62,477 nt of DNA. Source: Pirellulales bacterium (GTDB lineage Bacteria > Planctomycetota > Planctomycetia > Pirellulales > JADZDJ01). Location: positions 1 through 62,477 of the forward strand of contig DASRSD010000176.1 of NCBI GenBank assembly GCA_035656635.1. The letters run 5' to 3'. The position numbers and the translations under genes are program-made. Below are positions 8,528-18,160 of the stretch, one piece after another. Under the pieces are notes generated by a model that was not told where the DNA came from, ran no database searches, and worked only from the letters and a program-made list of their open reading frames with translations. Each line of letters begins with the position of its first letter. The stretch's first letter is position 1.

Positions 8528-9424
8528 TCAGTGCCGGCTCCGGCGGCTGAGCAGATACTCCGTGAGGGCGCGGTCGAATTGCATGCTGGTATCCAGCGGC
8601 ACGTAATCGACGCCCAATTGAAAACAGTGGCGGCGATAACGCTCGCGGAATTCCCGCATGGCGCCGATGTACTCGGCCTGGAAATTGTCGGCATCCACTT
8701 GCAGCCGATCATCGGTTTCGGGCTCTTCGAATTCGATCACGCCGTCGAACGGAAAGTTCACTTCGGCTTCGTCCAAAATGTGAAACAAAATGACATCGTG
8801 CCCCCGGTGCCGCAGCCGACCCAGTGCCGAAAAAACCGGTTCCGGGTCGGTCAGCAAATCGGAAAACAGCATCACCAGGCTGCGATGCCGGAGCATGGCG
8901 GCAATTTGAATCAGGCTGTGGGCGATGTTCGTTTTTCCTTCAGGCTGCAACTTGGCCAACAGCGACAACACTTGCCCAATTTGGGTCCGCTTGCTTTTGG
9001 CAGGCAGGCTGGCGCGAATTTGCTCGTCGAAGGTGATTAAGCCAACCGGGTCTTGCTGATGAACCATCAACCAGCACAAGGCCGCGGCCAGGCAAACGCC
9101 GTATTCGAACTTCGTAAGCTCCTGGCGGTAGGTGTAGCCCATCGAGCGGCTGAGATCCATCACCAGATAACCGGTGATGTTGGTTTCCGCTTCAAATTTT
9201 TTAATGTAATACTTGTCGGTTTTGGCATACACCAGCCAATCGATGTCGTCCGGGTCGTCGCCCGGCGTGTATTTGCGATGCTCGCTGAACTCGACCGAAA
9301 AGCCGTGGAACGGGCTGGCGTGCAGGCCTTGCAAAAAGCCGCGCACAATGAATTGCGCCCGTAAGTCGAGCCGCGAAATTTGGCGTACGACTTCCGGCTT
9401 CAGATATTTTTCGACGGTGGACAT
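8528..9424 (-). CDS. DUF58 domain protein
   Basis: The chosen start, ATG 9424, gives 298 residues beginning MSTVEKYLKPEVV; an ORF start 15 bases upstream is less likely. The DUF58 hallmark HRKYTPGDDPDDIDWLVYAKTD covers about residues 49-70. A VWA-like core follows with an intact D90-x-S92-x-S94 motif (MDLSRSM). There is no membrane helix, so it is probably cytoplasmic or membrane-associated. In MoxR operons the DUF58 protein is the immediate partner of the MoxR ATPase. Here it is the second gene after moxR, with a 66-base gap. Confidence 0.88.
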   Translation of the reverse strand: MSTVEKYLKPEVVRQISRLDLRAQFIVRGFLQGLHASPFHGFSVEFSEHRKYTPGDDPDDIDWLVYAKTDKYYIKKFEAETNITGYLVMDLSRSMGYTYRQELTKFEYGVCLAAALCWLMVHQQDPVGLITFDEQIRASLPAKSKRTQIGQVLSLLAKLQPEGKTNIAHSLIQIAAMLRHRSLVMLFSDLLTDPEPVFSALGRLRHRGHDVILFHILDEAEVNFPFDGVIEFEEPETDDRLQVDADNFQAEYIGAMREFRERYRRHCFQLGVDYVPLDTSMQFDRALTEYLLSRRSRH

Positions 9425-9464
9425 GAAGCAGCGTTCCAACCCGGCGGCTTTTGCCGTCCACCAA

Positions 9465-9481
9465 CGACGACCAAGTCGTCG
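9465..9481. repeat. Short perfect hairpin between moxR and DUF58 genes
   Basis: CGACGAC, loop CAA, GTCGTCG form a 7-base-pair hairpin in the 66-base gap of the operon. It may tune expression of the downstream genes or be one of the REP-like palindromes seen elsewhere in the window. Confidence 0.6.
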
Positions 9482-9490
9482 GCTTGGATA

Positions 9491-10558
9491 CTAGCGTTTT
9501 TCGTATTTGGGGATTTCAGGCTCGGGAATTTCTTTCAGCAGGCGCAACACGACGGCTTCGCTGCTCATGCCCTCGGCCTGGGCTTGAAAATTAGTGCTTA
9601 AGCGATGCCGCAGGACGGGAACAGCGATTTTTTTTACGTCGTCAATGGCCACGCTGAAGCGCCCTTCCATGGCAGCCAGCGCTTTGCCGCCTTGAATTAA
9701 AAACTGGCCGGCGCGCGGGCCGGCGCCCCAATCGACCAGGTCGCGGATAAACTCGGGGGCGGAGGCATCCTTGGGGCGCGTGGCCCGGACCAGCCGTGCC
9801 ACATATTTGACGATGTACTCGCTCACCGCCACGCTGCCTACCAATTTCTGCAAATTCACAATGGCCTTGCCGCTGAGCACTTTGCGAACTTCCGGCTTTT
9901 CGTTGCGGGTGGTGAAGCTGAGAATTTGCTCCTCTTCGCTGGCCGTGGGGTAATCGACTTTGATGTTGAACATGAACCGGTCAAGCTGCGCTTCGGGAAG
10001 CGGATACGTTCCTTCCTGCTCGATGGGGTTTTGCGTGGCGATCACAAAAAACGGTTCCGGCAGCGGATGCGTGATTTGTCCGATGGAGACTTCCCGTTCC
10101 TGCATGGCCTGCAACAACGCGGCCTGTGTTTTTGGCGGCGTGCGGTTGACTTCGTCGGCCAGCAAAATGTTGGTGAAAATGGGGCCGTCGACAAAGCGGA
10201 AATTGCGGCGGCCGTTTTCGTCTTCTTCCAGCACGTTTGTGCCGGTAATGTCGCTGGGCATGAGGTCGGGCGTAAATTGAATACGCTTGAACTGCACATC
10301 CAGAATTCGCGCCACAGTGCTGACCATCAATGTTTTTGCCAAGCCCGGCACGCCTTCCAGCAGACAATGCCCGCGCGTGAAAATGGCGGCGAACATTTGC
10401 TCGATGACCTCGTTTTGCCCGATGATGATTTTTTGCAGCTCTTCCTGCATCAACCGCCGATGATGGCTGAACTCTTGCAAAATGTCTCCCAGGCTGCGCG
10501 ACTTCGCGCCGGCAGCAGGAGGCGTGGCGGTGGATGCGGTGGTCGATTCTGAGGGCAT
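9491..10558 (-). CDS. MoxR-family AAA+ ATPase
   Basis: The protein has 355 residues. The Walker A motif GVPGLAKT covers residues 69-76 and Walker B ILLADE about 131-136. The MoxR signature [13 protein letters not shown] is at about 97-109, and [22 protein letters not shown] marks sensor 1 and the following conserved loop. MoxR proteins are chaperone-like ATPases that work with VWA proteins on the maturation or activation of envelope complexes. It is the first gene of the leftward operon running to 3664 and diverges from the DUF4159 gene with a 167-base shared upstream region. Confidence 0.93.
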   Translation of the reverse strand: MPSESTTASTATPPAAGAKSRSLGDILQEFSHHRRLMQEELQKIIIGQNEVIEQMFAAIFTRGHCLLEGVPGLAKTLMVSTVARILDVQFKRIQFTPDLMPSDITGTNVLEEDENGRRNFRFVDGPIFTNILLADEVNRTPPKTQAALLQAMQEREVSIGQITHPLPEPFFVIATQNPIEQEGTYPLPEAQLDRFMFNIKVDYPTASEEEQILSFTTRNEKPEVRKVLSGKAIVNLQKLVGSVAVSEYIVKYVARLVRATRPKDASAPEFIRDLVDWGAGPRAGQFLIQGGKALAAMEGRFSVAIDDVKKIAVPVLRHRLSTNFQAQAEGMSSEAVVLRLLKEIPEPEIPKYEKR

Positions 10559-10655
10559 AATTGCAGACCTTCATCGCTAGCAAGTGGCACGCGGCGGGCT
10601 CATTCTCTCATCGTATAACCCCGACCGCATTCAAGCAACGTAAACCGGCGGTTTA

Positions 10656-10684
10656 TTGCGGCCGTAAGTTAAAGAGTCTACAAT
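10656..10684 (+). promoter_or_regulatory. Putative sigma70-type promoter for the DUF4159 gene
   Basis: TTGCGG (10656-10661) and TACAAT (10679-10684) are separated by exactly 17 bases. The expected transcript start near 10691 leaves about 35 bases before the ATG at 10726. This placement supports the internal ATG over the upstream start of the open frame. Confidence 0.5.
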
Positions 10685-10725
10685 GGTTGTGTAACGCTTC
10701 GGCTTTAGCAAAGGATGCGTTTGTC

Positions 10726-13125
10726 ATGAAGCGATGCCCGGCGTGCTGGTGGTTTCCGTTAGTATCAATTCTGCTGATTTTGCGGCCCGCCTGTGCCGAC
10801 GACGCGCCGGGGGAAATTACGGCAGGCCAAGTGCGCACCGCCATCGAACGGGGCATTACCTACCTCAAAGGCACCCAAAATCAAAACGGCGCGTGGAACG
10901 ATTACATCGGCAACACCGGCGGCGTCACCGCCCTGTGCACTTTGGCGCTGTTGAATGCCGGCGTGCCGGTAAATGATCCACAAATTGAGCGGGCGCTAGA
11001 TTATCTGCGCAGCTTGCCGCCGGATAAGACGTACGTCGTTTCGCTGCAAACCATGGTGCTGTGCCTGGCGGAGCCGAAGAAAGATTTGCTCCTCATTCGC
11101 CGCAACGTGCAGTGGCTGGAGCAACTGCAAAATGCCAACGGCTCGTGGACGTACTCGCAAGGCTTGGGCATGGGCGATCCGTCCAATTCGCAGTTTGCAC
11201 TGCTGGCGCTGTACGAGGCGGAACGGGTGGGCGTGCCAGTGACCGAACGCACCTGGAATTTGGCCCTCCAATACTGGCTGCGGCTGCAAAACAACGACGG
11301 CTCCTGGCCCTATGAAGGGCAAGGCGCCCCCGGCCGAGGCAGCATGACCTGCGCCGGCATTACCTCGGTATTCATTGCGTCCGGACGTTTAAACTCCGGC
11401 GATGCTGAAGTTACGCCGCAAGGTTTGAAGTGTTGCGGGCAGCGCGGCAACAATCCGGCCGTTAAAGCCATGGAGGATGGCCTGACGTGGCTGGGCAACA
11501 ATTTTTCGGTGCAAATTAATCCCGGGCCGCCGCAAGTGCAGCGCATTTGGAATTTGTATTATTTGTACGCGGTGGAGCGCGTGGGCCGGATGACATCGCA
11601 CCGGTTTTTTATCAGCCGCGGCACGAACCAGCATTACGATTGGTACCGCATGGGCGCCGAATATCTGGTCGCCAAGCAAGACGTGCTTTCGGGCTATTGG
11701 AAAGGCATGGGCCATGCCGAAGACGACCCGCGCATTGCCACAAGCTTTGCGCTATTGTTTTTAGCTAAAGGCCGGCGACCGATATTGATTTCCAAAGCCC
11801 GATACGGCAACGACAACGACTGGGCCCGGCATCGCTCCGACCTGGCAAATTTGACGACGTACGTCGAAACGAAATGGAAAAAAGATTTTCCGCTAGGATT
11901 GTCATGGCAAATTGTCGATTTGGCCGATGCCACGCTCGACGATTTGCTGCAAACGCCGGTGTTGTACCTCAGCGGCAGCAAAGATCCGGAATTGCTCGAT
12001 CAGGCCCAAAAGCTGCGCGAATACATCGATCGGGGCGGTTTCATTTTCGCCGAAGCCTGCTGCACGGATAGCGAAGGGTTCGACACGGGCTTTCGCGCTC
12101 TCGTCGATAAAATTTTTGAAGAGCCGGAATACCGATTGAAGCCCGTGCCGCCGGAACATCCGCTGTGGACTGCCGAAGAACCGGTGCGGCCGGCGCTGCG
12201 CCCCAACTTGTGGAGCGTCGATTACGGCTGCCGCACCAGCGTGGTGTACGTGGCTCCACCGGAACCCAACAAAGGCGATTTGCCTAACGGCCTTTCGTGC
12301 TACTGGGAAATTGCTGCCGGCCGAGATCGCAAGCTGAACGCGGTGATTCAGGAGCAGCTCAACGCAGCGCTTTCGATGGGCATTAACGTGCTGGCCTACG
12401 CCACCAATCGGGCGCTAAAAAGCAAGGACGAAAATTTCCAGCTCGCCGATCAAAATCCGAAGGAGGAAGATACCTTCGAGCGCGGCAAACGCTACGTGGC
12501 CAACCTCCGGCATCCCGGCGGTTGCGACGCCGCGCCGGGGGCTTTGCCCGGACTCTTGCGGGCTGCCAATCGCGAATTGAAGGCCCGCTTCAGCCCGGAG
12601 CAGCGGCAGGTGCAAATTACCGATCCCGATTTATTCAACTACGACGTGCTGTTCATGCACGGCCGGGCGAATTTTCGCTTGACCGACGAGGAAAAGAAAG
12701 CGCTGCACAAGTATTTGGAGCGGGGCACGCTGATTGCCGATTCGATTTGCGCCAACCGCGATTTCACCGCCTCCTTCCGCCGCGAAATCAACGATTTGTT
12801 CGCCGATCAGGGAATCAAGCTGGAGCCGATTCCGGCCAATCATCCGATGTTTTCGACAGAATTCGGCGGCTACGATTTGTCGCAGGTCACGCGCCGGGTA
12901 CCGCAAAGTCGGGCGGCGGATGGCCCGTTGCAAGCCAAAACACACCACGGTGCGCCGGAATTGGAAGGGCTAAAAATCGGCGATCGTTACGCGGTGATTT
13001 TCTCGCCGTACGATTTGAGCTGCGCGCTGGAAAAGCACGACTCGCTCGAATGCGAAGGGTACACCAAGGACGATGCGGAACGCATTGGCCTGAATTTGCT
13101 GCTGTACGCCACCTTTGAGTTTTAA
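10726..13125 (+). CDS. Secreted squalene-cyclase-like/double DUF4159 protein
   Basis: The frame is open from 10561, but ATG 10726 gives a clear signal peptide (MKRCPACWWFPLVSILLI...ACA) and a 799-residue protein. Residues of about 25-330 carry alpha/alpha-toroid repeats of the prenyltransferase/squalene-oxidase type (NGAWNDYIGNTGGVTALCTLALL, NGSWTYSQ, DGSWPYEGQG). Two DUF4159-like units follow. One starts near residue 405 (PVLYLSGSKDPELLDQAQ) and one near 638 (VLFMHGRANFRLTDEEKK). Each has a glycine turn and a Cys-containing FAEACC or ADSICA strand. DUF4159 proteins accompany MoxR/BatA clusters, so this is probably a periplasmic partner. No enzymatic role is proven. Confidence 0.8.
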   Translation: MKRCPACWWFPLVSILLILRPACADDAPGEITAGQVRTAIERGITYLKGTQNQNGAWNDYIGNTGGVTALCTLALLNAGVPVNDPQIERALDYLRSLPPDKTYVVSLQTMVLCLAEPKKDLLLIRRNVQWLEQLQNANGSWTYSQGLGMGDPSNSQFALLALYEAERVGVPVTERTWNLALQYWLRLQNNDGSWPYEGQGAPGRGSMTCAGITSVFIASGRLNSGDAEVTPQGLKCCGQRGNNPAVKAMEDGLTWLGNNFSVQINPGPPQVQRIWNLYYLYAVERVGRMTSHRFFISRGTNQHYDWYRMGAEYLVAKQDVLSGYWKGMGHAEDDPRIATSFALLFLAKGRRPILISKARYGNDNDWARHRSDLANLTTYVETKWKKDFPLGLSWQIVDLADATLDDLLQTPVLYLSGSKDPELLDQAQKLREYIDRGGFIFAEACCTDSEGFDTGFRALVDKIFEEPEYRLKPVPPEHPLWTAEEPVRPALRPNLWSVDYGCRTSVVYVAPPEPNKGDLPNGLSCYWEIAAGRDRKLNAVIQEQLNAALSMGINVLAYATNRALKSKDENFQLADQNPKEEDTFERGKRYVANLRHPGGCDAAPGALPGLLRAANRELKARFSPEQRQVQITDPDLFNYDVLFMHGRANFRLTDEEKKALHKYLERGTLIADSICANRDFTASFRREINDLFADQGIKLEPIPANHPMFSTEFGGYDLSQVTRRVPQSRAADGPLQAKTHHGAPELEGLKIGDRYAVIFSPYDLSCALEKHDSLECEGYTKDDAERIGLNLLLYATFEF

Positions 13126-13162
13126 GCGCGGCGCACGCGCCAGTGGTCCGTTCCCGCTCTGG

Positions 13163-13519
13163 CTAGCCGATGCTCAAATAAATGCTGAGCAGGAGCAAGC
13201 AAAACACGGTCATTGCGATGAGCGCCATCCGCTGTTCTCGACGCACGGCCCAACCGATCGCCAAGACAATGACGCGCACCACCGGCGTAAGCACCAGCGC
13301 GAAAATTCCCAATTCCATCCAAGCCACGCCGTTGCCTTCGGCCGCCATGTGCAAAAGATCAGGCAATTTGGTAACGAGCGCTTCCGGCCGGGGTTGATGT
13401 TTGATCATCGCCACCAGCAGTCCGGCCAGCATCAGCAAGCCACTAATGACCAAGCCGGTCAACAAGCATAGATGGACGGCTCGCGCCAAACGGTCTACCG
13501 GCTCATGCTGATTGTTCAT
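13163..13519 (-). CDS. DUF1634 membrane protein
   Basis: Start ATG 13519 (MNNQHEPVDRLARAV) gives 118 residues and lies 13 bases after the permease stop. Three membrane helices are visible (LLTGLVISGLLMLAGLLVAM, a middle helix LGIFALVLTPVVRVIVLAI, and MALIAMTVFCLLLLSIYL). The pattern and the position next to a TauE/SafE permease are typical of DUF1634. It is probably a small accessory subunit of that transporter. Confidence 0.85.
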   Translation of the reverse strand: MNNQHEPVDRLARAVHLCLLTGLVISGLLMLAGLLVAMIKHQPRPEALVTKLPDLLHMAAEGNGVAWMELGIFALVLTPVVRVIVLAIGWAVRREQRMALIAMTVFCLLLLSIYLSIG

Positions 13520-13532
13520 GATGGTTTGCTCC

Positions 13533-14399
13533 TCATCCCAGTGCGCGCACGAACATTTGCACAGATACGGCAACTAACAAGACGGCGAAAAGACGCTTGA
13601 CAAATTTTCCGTGCAGCGCTGGCCCAATTCGCGAGCCGATGGCCGAGCCCGCAATGACGCCCAGTACAATTGCCGCCGTGGTGGCAGGGCGCACCTCGCC
13701 ACGGCCGAAATACAAAAACGCGCTGGCTGCGGCCGTTACGCCAATCATAAAATTGGAAGTAGCCGCCGCCGCTTGAATTGGCACCCGGCAAGCCAGGTGA
13801 AGGGCGGGAACTTTGAACACGCCGCCGCCGATGCCTAACAAACCGGATAAATTTCCTGCGACAAACGAAATACCCAGCCCAGCCCACAAACGCTGCACTT
13901 GATAAACCACGTTGCGGCCTCGGCGCGGATCAAAATAGCGACCGGCCAACAGCGCGGAACGTTCCCGGTGGTTAGCCGAGGTTGATTTCAATTCATCGGT
14001 TGTTGGGGAAGCGTCACCCACATTTTCTGTTACTCCGCGCCACATCAACACCGCGGTCGGCAACAGCACGATGGCAAATAAAATCTCTAGCGCCGTCGGC
14101 GGGAGCCAGCCGGCCGTCAAACCGCCGGTGATGGCCCCCAGCGACGTGGCAATTTCCAACGTCATTCCCAGGCGCATGTTGGCTGTGCCACGTTCTACAT
14201 TCACGCTGGCAACGGCGGTGGAAGTGGCCACGACCGAAACAATGCTGGTCGCCACGGCATAGTGCATGGGAACACCAAACGCCAGGAGCAACAGCGGGAT
14301 CAAAAAAACGCCGCCGCCGGTTCCCAAAATCGCTCCCAGCACGCCGGTTCCCAATCCGGCCGCGATCATAAATCCGACATTCGTAGGCGTGGCGTACAT
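13533..14399 (-). CDS. TauE/SafE family sulfite/anion permease
   Basis: ATG 14399 gives 288 residues beginning MYATPTNVGFMIAAGLGTGVLG; the 26 upstream residues of the longer frame are polar and unlikely. Two half-repeats carry the family motif GIGGGxxxxP: GTGGGVFLIPLLLLAFGVP near the N-terminus and GIGGGVFKVPALHLACRVP in the middle. About eight hydrophobic segments are present. The family exports sulfite or organosulfur anions, or takes up related compounds; the substrate cannot be read from sequence. It forms a two-gene unit with the DUF1634 gene. Confidence 0.88.
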   Translation of the reverse strand: MYATPTNVGFMIAAGLGTGVLGAILGTGGGVFLIPLLLLAFGVPMHYAVATSIVSVVATSTAVASVNVERGTANMRLGMTLEIATSLGAITGGLTAGWLPPTALEILFAIVLLPTAVLMWRGVTENVGDASPTTDELKSTSANHRERSALLAGRYFDPRRGRNVVYQVQRLWAGLGISFVAGNLSGLLGIGGGVFKVPALHLACRVPIQAAAATSNFMIGVTAAASAFLYFGRGEVRPATTAAIVLGVIAGSAIGSRIGPALHGKFVKRLFAVLLVAVSVQMFVRALG

Positions 14400-14533
14400 G
14401 CTAACTTGGCGGCCACCGTTTGTAGTGGCTAACCGCGATGCTGGCGATGAAGGCAAAATCTTGGTTGGGGCTCCCAATTGTAACTCGTTGTGTAAAAAAT
14501 ACTTAGGTCATGCTATCGGCGGCCGTTTCCGGC

Positions 14534-14563
14534 TTGACCATTTCGTGAATTTGGACCTATAAT
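14534..14563 (+). promoter_or_regulatory. Strong sigma70-type promoter upstream of the LptD-like gene
   Basis: TTGACC (14534-14539) and a perfect TATAAT (14558-14563) are 18 bases apart. Transcription would start near 14570 and leave a 5' leader of about 110 bases before ATG 14679. This is the best consensus promoter I found in the window. Confidence 0.65.
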
Positions 14564-14678
14564 CCGCCCCGCTTTTCGCAAGGTAAAGTCTCATCTCGCA
14601 AGGGTTTTCGTCTTTTCCAGCAGATCGAGTTTTAACAGCCGTCGGCGCGAGCGCGCGCACGCTGAGCATTGGGGCGCG

Positions 14679-17645
14679 ATGTTTGCACATCGGGCCGCTT
14701 GCTCATCTGCTTCGCAATCGCGCAGGACAAGGATCACTTTTCTGAACGTGCGTTTCACCGCTCTTGTTGTGCGGACCGCTTTCCGCGCGCAGTTCTCTGT
14801 GCGCGAGCCTGGTGCTGTTGCGCGCGGCTGTCGCTTCCGATGGGCACATTTGCTGGCGCTTGTATTCTTGGCTGTAATCACCGCACTGCTTACTCGCGCC
14901 GCAAGCGCGCAAATGCCGCAGCCAAATGCGCAGGGAGTGCTTCCAGCCCCGCCAGTGTTTCTACCCCAAACTATTCCGCCGGCAGCGGCGCCGCAAGCAA
15001 CTTCACCGCCATTGACTTCACCACTGCAATTCGGCGCGCCACAGCCGTCGACAACGCAGCCCACCATGGCCGCACCGCCGCTATCGATGCCCCCGCCTTC
15101 AATGCTGCCGCCATCCACGCTGCCGACCGATGCACCGCCGCCGGTGAACACGCGCCGCGTTCGGATCGTCCCACGCAGCGACGTGCCGGTGCAAATCGAT
15201 TCGGTACCCCGCGGAAACGAAACCGTGGTCACAATCACCAACGGCGTGAACATTCTGATCGATGGCTTGCCCAACGTTGGCGGGCAACTAGGGCTAACCA
15301 GCTCCATCGATGTCTCGGCCGATCGCATGGTTTTGTGGACCGCCGGCGATTTCGGCACCACCATGATGCAACAGCAAAACGCACCGCTGGAACTGTATTT
15401 GGAGGGGAACATCGTGTTCCGCGAGGGAGACCGCGTGTTGCAAGCCAAAGCTTTTTACTACAACGTAAACTTGCGCAACGGCGTGAGCTTAGATTCCGAA
15501 CTGCTGACGCCCGTGCCGAAATCTGAAGGATTAGTGCGGCTCAAAGCCCAAGTGCTGCGGCAGGTTGATGCCAATCGCTTCGTCGCCCAAAACGCCAGCC
15601 TAACGACCAGCCGATTGGGCATTCCCACGTATGAATTCCGCTCGGGCAATCTCACGCTGCAAGACGAGCAAGTGCCGCTGATCAATCCATTCACCGGCCA
15701 GCCCGAAATCAATCCGCAAACCAACGAGCCCATCACCGAACACGAACAGCTTGTGACCGGACAAAATAACGTGATTTGGGTGGAAGGCGTGCCAGTGTTC
15801 TACTGGCCGTACTTCGCCGGCGACCTGAAGCGTCCGCCGCTGTATGTGAATGCTCTCACGTATCGCCACGACGATGTATTCGGAAACCAGGTATTGGTCG
15901 ATTTCAATCCTTACGAAATTTTGGGGTTCCGTCATCCGCCAGTGGGCACTAGCTGGACTGCAAGCTTAGATTACCTGAGCCTGCGCGGCCTGGGAGGCGG
16001 CACAAAGTTTAGCTTCGACCGGCCCGGTCTGTTGGTAAACGGCGACCAGGCTGCCGGCTTTATCGACGCTTGGTACATCGACGATCACGGCTCCGATAAC
16101 TTGGGTTTAGATCGCCGCGATCTTACTTTCCCACAAGCAGGGCGGGGCCGCACTCTATCGCGATTGGAGGAAGATTTACCCGACGACTGGCAAGTGCGGC
16201 TGGAAGTTGGCGAAGTGACCGACCGCAACTTCCTGGAACAGTACTATCAACAGGAATGGGAAGAACAAAAAGATCAGGTGGATCGCCTGGGCTTGCGGAA
16301 AACGTGGGATAACATGTCGCTTGAATTAAGCGCGTCGGCCAATGCCGATCCGTTCTTCACGCAGACCGAAAATCTGCCCAAGCTCGATCATTACTGGCTG
16401 GGCCAACCGCTGCTGGACGATACCTTCACCTGGTACGAGCACACCAACGTCGGTTACTTGCGGCAGGATCAGGTGAACGAACCGACCGATCCGATCGATA
16501 AATCGCAGTTCAATTTCTTGCCGTACGACGTCGATGCCCACGGCCTGCGGGCAGCCACCCGGAACGAATTCGATTTACCGTTCCAAGCGGGCCCGGTCAA
16601 AATTGTTCCCTATGCTTTGGGCGAGGTGGCATACTGGGGCGCCGGTCAATTCGATCCCACCACCAGCGACGTGACGGGCAGCCTCGATCGGGCTTATGGC
16701 CAATTTGGCTTGCGAGCCACGCTTCCCATGTGGTCGGTCAATCCGGCCATTCAAAGCGAGCTGTGGAATGTGAACGGCGTGGCGCACAAAGTGGTGTTTG
16801 GCGGCGAGTTTTTGTACGCCAACGCCACGGGGAACGATTTAGGAAAAATTCCCATTTACGACGAGATCGACGACAACAACATTCAAGCCATCAGGCGGCG
16901 ATTGGCGTTTGAAGATTATCCGGCGATTGCGCCGCCGCCGCTCACACCGTTTCAAGTGCCGTTGCAATTTGATGAGCGATTTTACGCCCTGCGGCGCGAC
17001 GTGATGGGTTGGGTTACCGGCCCCACCGAAATCGCCGGCGACGTGACGGAAATCAAATTAGACATCGACCAGCGTTGGCAAACCAAGCGCGGCATTCCGG
17101 GCCAGGAACACGTGGTCGATTGGATTGCACTGGATACGGACTTTGAAATCTTTCCCGACCCCACGCAAAACTTCGGCAGCGCGGCAGGCCTGCTCGATTA
17201 CGACTTCCATTGGTTTGTTGGCGATCGGCTGACGGTCGTTTCCTATGGCGGGTACGATTTCTTCAGCGACGGCCAGCGTTACACCACGGTGGGCGGTTTC
17301 ATCAGCCGACCGCCCCGAGGCAGCTTTTACCTCGGCTTCAGCGATTACGAAGGGCCCATCGCCAGCGACGTGTTCACCGCCAGCTACACGTACCGCATGA
17401 CGCAAAAATGGCTGTCCACTTTGGGCACGTCGTTCGATATTCGCAATCAAGGCAACATTGGCGAAAACATTCGCCTAACGCGCGTAGGGGAATCGTTCCT
17501 GTTCACCATGGCGGTCAACGTCGACGTAAGCCGCGGCAACGTCGGCTTTAGCGTGGCGCTGGTGCCGCGTTTCTTAGGACATGACCCATCGGTCACCCGC
17601 GGCACCATCGATGTGCCCCCCGCCGGCTTGTATGGGCTAGAGTAG
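14679..17645 (+). CDS. LptD/OstA-like outer-membrane assembly protein
   Basis: The product is up to 988 residues. A basic N-terminus precedes a hydrophobic export segment (LLALVFLAVITALLTRAASA, about residues 58-77). The true start may be internal, because 55 residues before a signal helix is long. A Pro/Gln-rich linker follows. Next is an OstA-like beta region (LELYLEGNIVFREGDRVLQAKAFYYN) typical of the LptD jellyroll, then a long beta-barrel-like segment with alternating aromatic residues. LptD inserts lipopolysaccharide into the outer leaflet. In planctomycetes the long divergent homologues have the same presumed place. A consensus promoter lies 115 bases upstream. Confidence 0.75.
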   Translation: MFAHRAACSSASQSRRTRITFLNVRFTALVVRTAFRAQFSVREPGAVARGCRFRWAHLLALVFLAVITALLTRAASAQMPQPNAQGVLPAPPVFLPQTIPPAAAPQATSPPLTSPLQFGAPQPSTTQPTMAAPPLSMPPPSMLPPSTLPTDAPPPVNTRRVRIVPRSDVPVQIDSVPRGNETVVTITNGVNILIDGLPNVGGQLGLTSSIDVSADRMVLWTAGDFGTTMMQQQNAPLELYLEGNIVFREGDRVLQAKAFYYNVNLRNGVSLDSELLTPVPKSEGLVRLKAQVLRQVDANRFVAQNASLTTSRLGIPTYEFRSGNLTLQDEQVPLINPFTGQPEINPQTNEPITEHEQLVTGQNNVIWVEGVPVFYWPYFAGDLKRPPLYVNALTYRHDDVFGNQVLVDFNPYEILGFRHPPVGTSWTASLDYLSLRGLGGGTKFSFDRPGLLVNGDQAAGFIDAWYIDDHGSDNLGLDRRDLTFPQAGRGRTLSRLEEDLPDDWQVRLEVGEVTDRNFLEQYYQQEWEEQKDQVDRLGLRKTWDNMSLELSASANADPFFTQTENLPKLDHYWLGQPLLDDTFTWYEHTNVGYLRQDQVNEPTDPIDKSQFNFLPYDVDAHGLRAATRNEFDLPFQAGPVKIVPYALGEVAYWGAGQFDPTTSDVTGSLDRAYGQFGLRATLPMWSVNPAIQSELWNVNGVAHKVVFGGEFLYANATGNDLGKIPIYDEIDDNNIQAIRRRLAFEDYPAIAPPPLTPFQVPLQFDERFYALRRDVMGWVTGPTEIAGDVTEIKLDIDQRWQTKRGIPGQEHVVDWIALDTDFEIFPDPTQNFGSAAGLLDYDFHWFVGDRLTVVSYGGYDFFSDGQRYTTVGGFISRPPRGSFYLGFSDYEGPIASDVFTASYTYRMTQKWLSTLGTSFDIRNQGNIGENIRLTRVGESFLFTMAVNVDVSRGNVGFSVALVPRFLGHDPSVTRGTIDVPPAGLYGLE

Positions 17646-17749
17646 AGAATGCCGAATGGCTAATGACGGATGACGAATGCCGAGGCTAGAATTCGGACTG
17701 CCGCCATTCCTCACGTTCTGGAAATCCCCCTACAACATGGCCCAGAGAA

Positions 17750-18151
17750 ATGCCCGCCGATAACTTGTCCGGCACTCGCTCGCCGACGCCGCGCACCTGG
17801 TACGAAAAATTCCGCGATGCTTTTCGCGGAGTGCGCAGCGGCATGCGCGGACAAAGCAGTTTTCAGGTCCACATTGCCGTGGCCGTGGCGGTAATTGTTG
17901 CCGGCTGCGCGCTGCGGGTTGAGCTGTGGCAATGGTGCGTGTTGCTCTTGTGCATTGGAGGAGTGCTGACGGCGGAAATGGTGAACTCCGCATTAGAGCA
18001 CCTGGCCAAGGCAGTCGATGAGCAGCGCAACCCGCACCTGGGCGATGCATTGGACACGGGGAGCGCTGCCGTGCTGTTCGCTTCGCTGGCGGCGGCCGTG
18101 GTCGGCGCGATTATATTGCTCAGCCGGGTGATTGCGCTTCTCAAGGGATGA
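17750..18151 (+). CDS. dgkA: Diacylglycerol kinase (DgkA family)
   Basis: The protein has 133 residues and three membrane helices (about 40-55, 58-78 and 105-128). The catalytic signature ExxNSALEHLAKAVD has Glu76, Asn79 and Glu83. An amphipathic N-terminal stretch RTWYEKFRDAFRGVRSGMRG matches the family's surface helix. It phosphorylates diacylglycerol or undecaprenol at the inner membrane to recycle lipids. It is convergent with larC, with a 9-base gap. Confidence 0.9.
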   Translation: MPADNLSGTRSPTPRTWYEKFRDAFRGVRSGMRGQSSFQVHIAVAVAVIVAGCALRVELWQWCVLLLCIGGVLTAEMVNSALEHLAKAVDEQRNPHLGDALDTGSAAVLFASLAAAVVGAIILLSRVIALLKG

Positions 18152-18160
18152 GGCACGGTT

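Noticed and set aside
9926-10552. Long open frame on the plus strand opposite moxR
   Set aside because: It is the antisense shadow of a well-supported AAA+ gene, has no ribosome-binding site and reads as low-quality protein.
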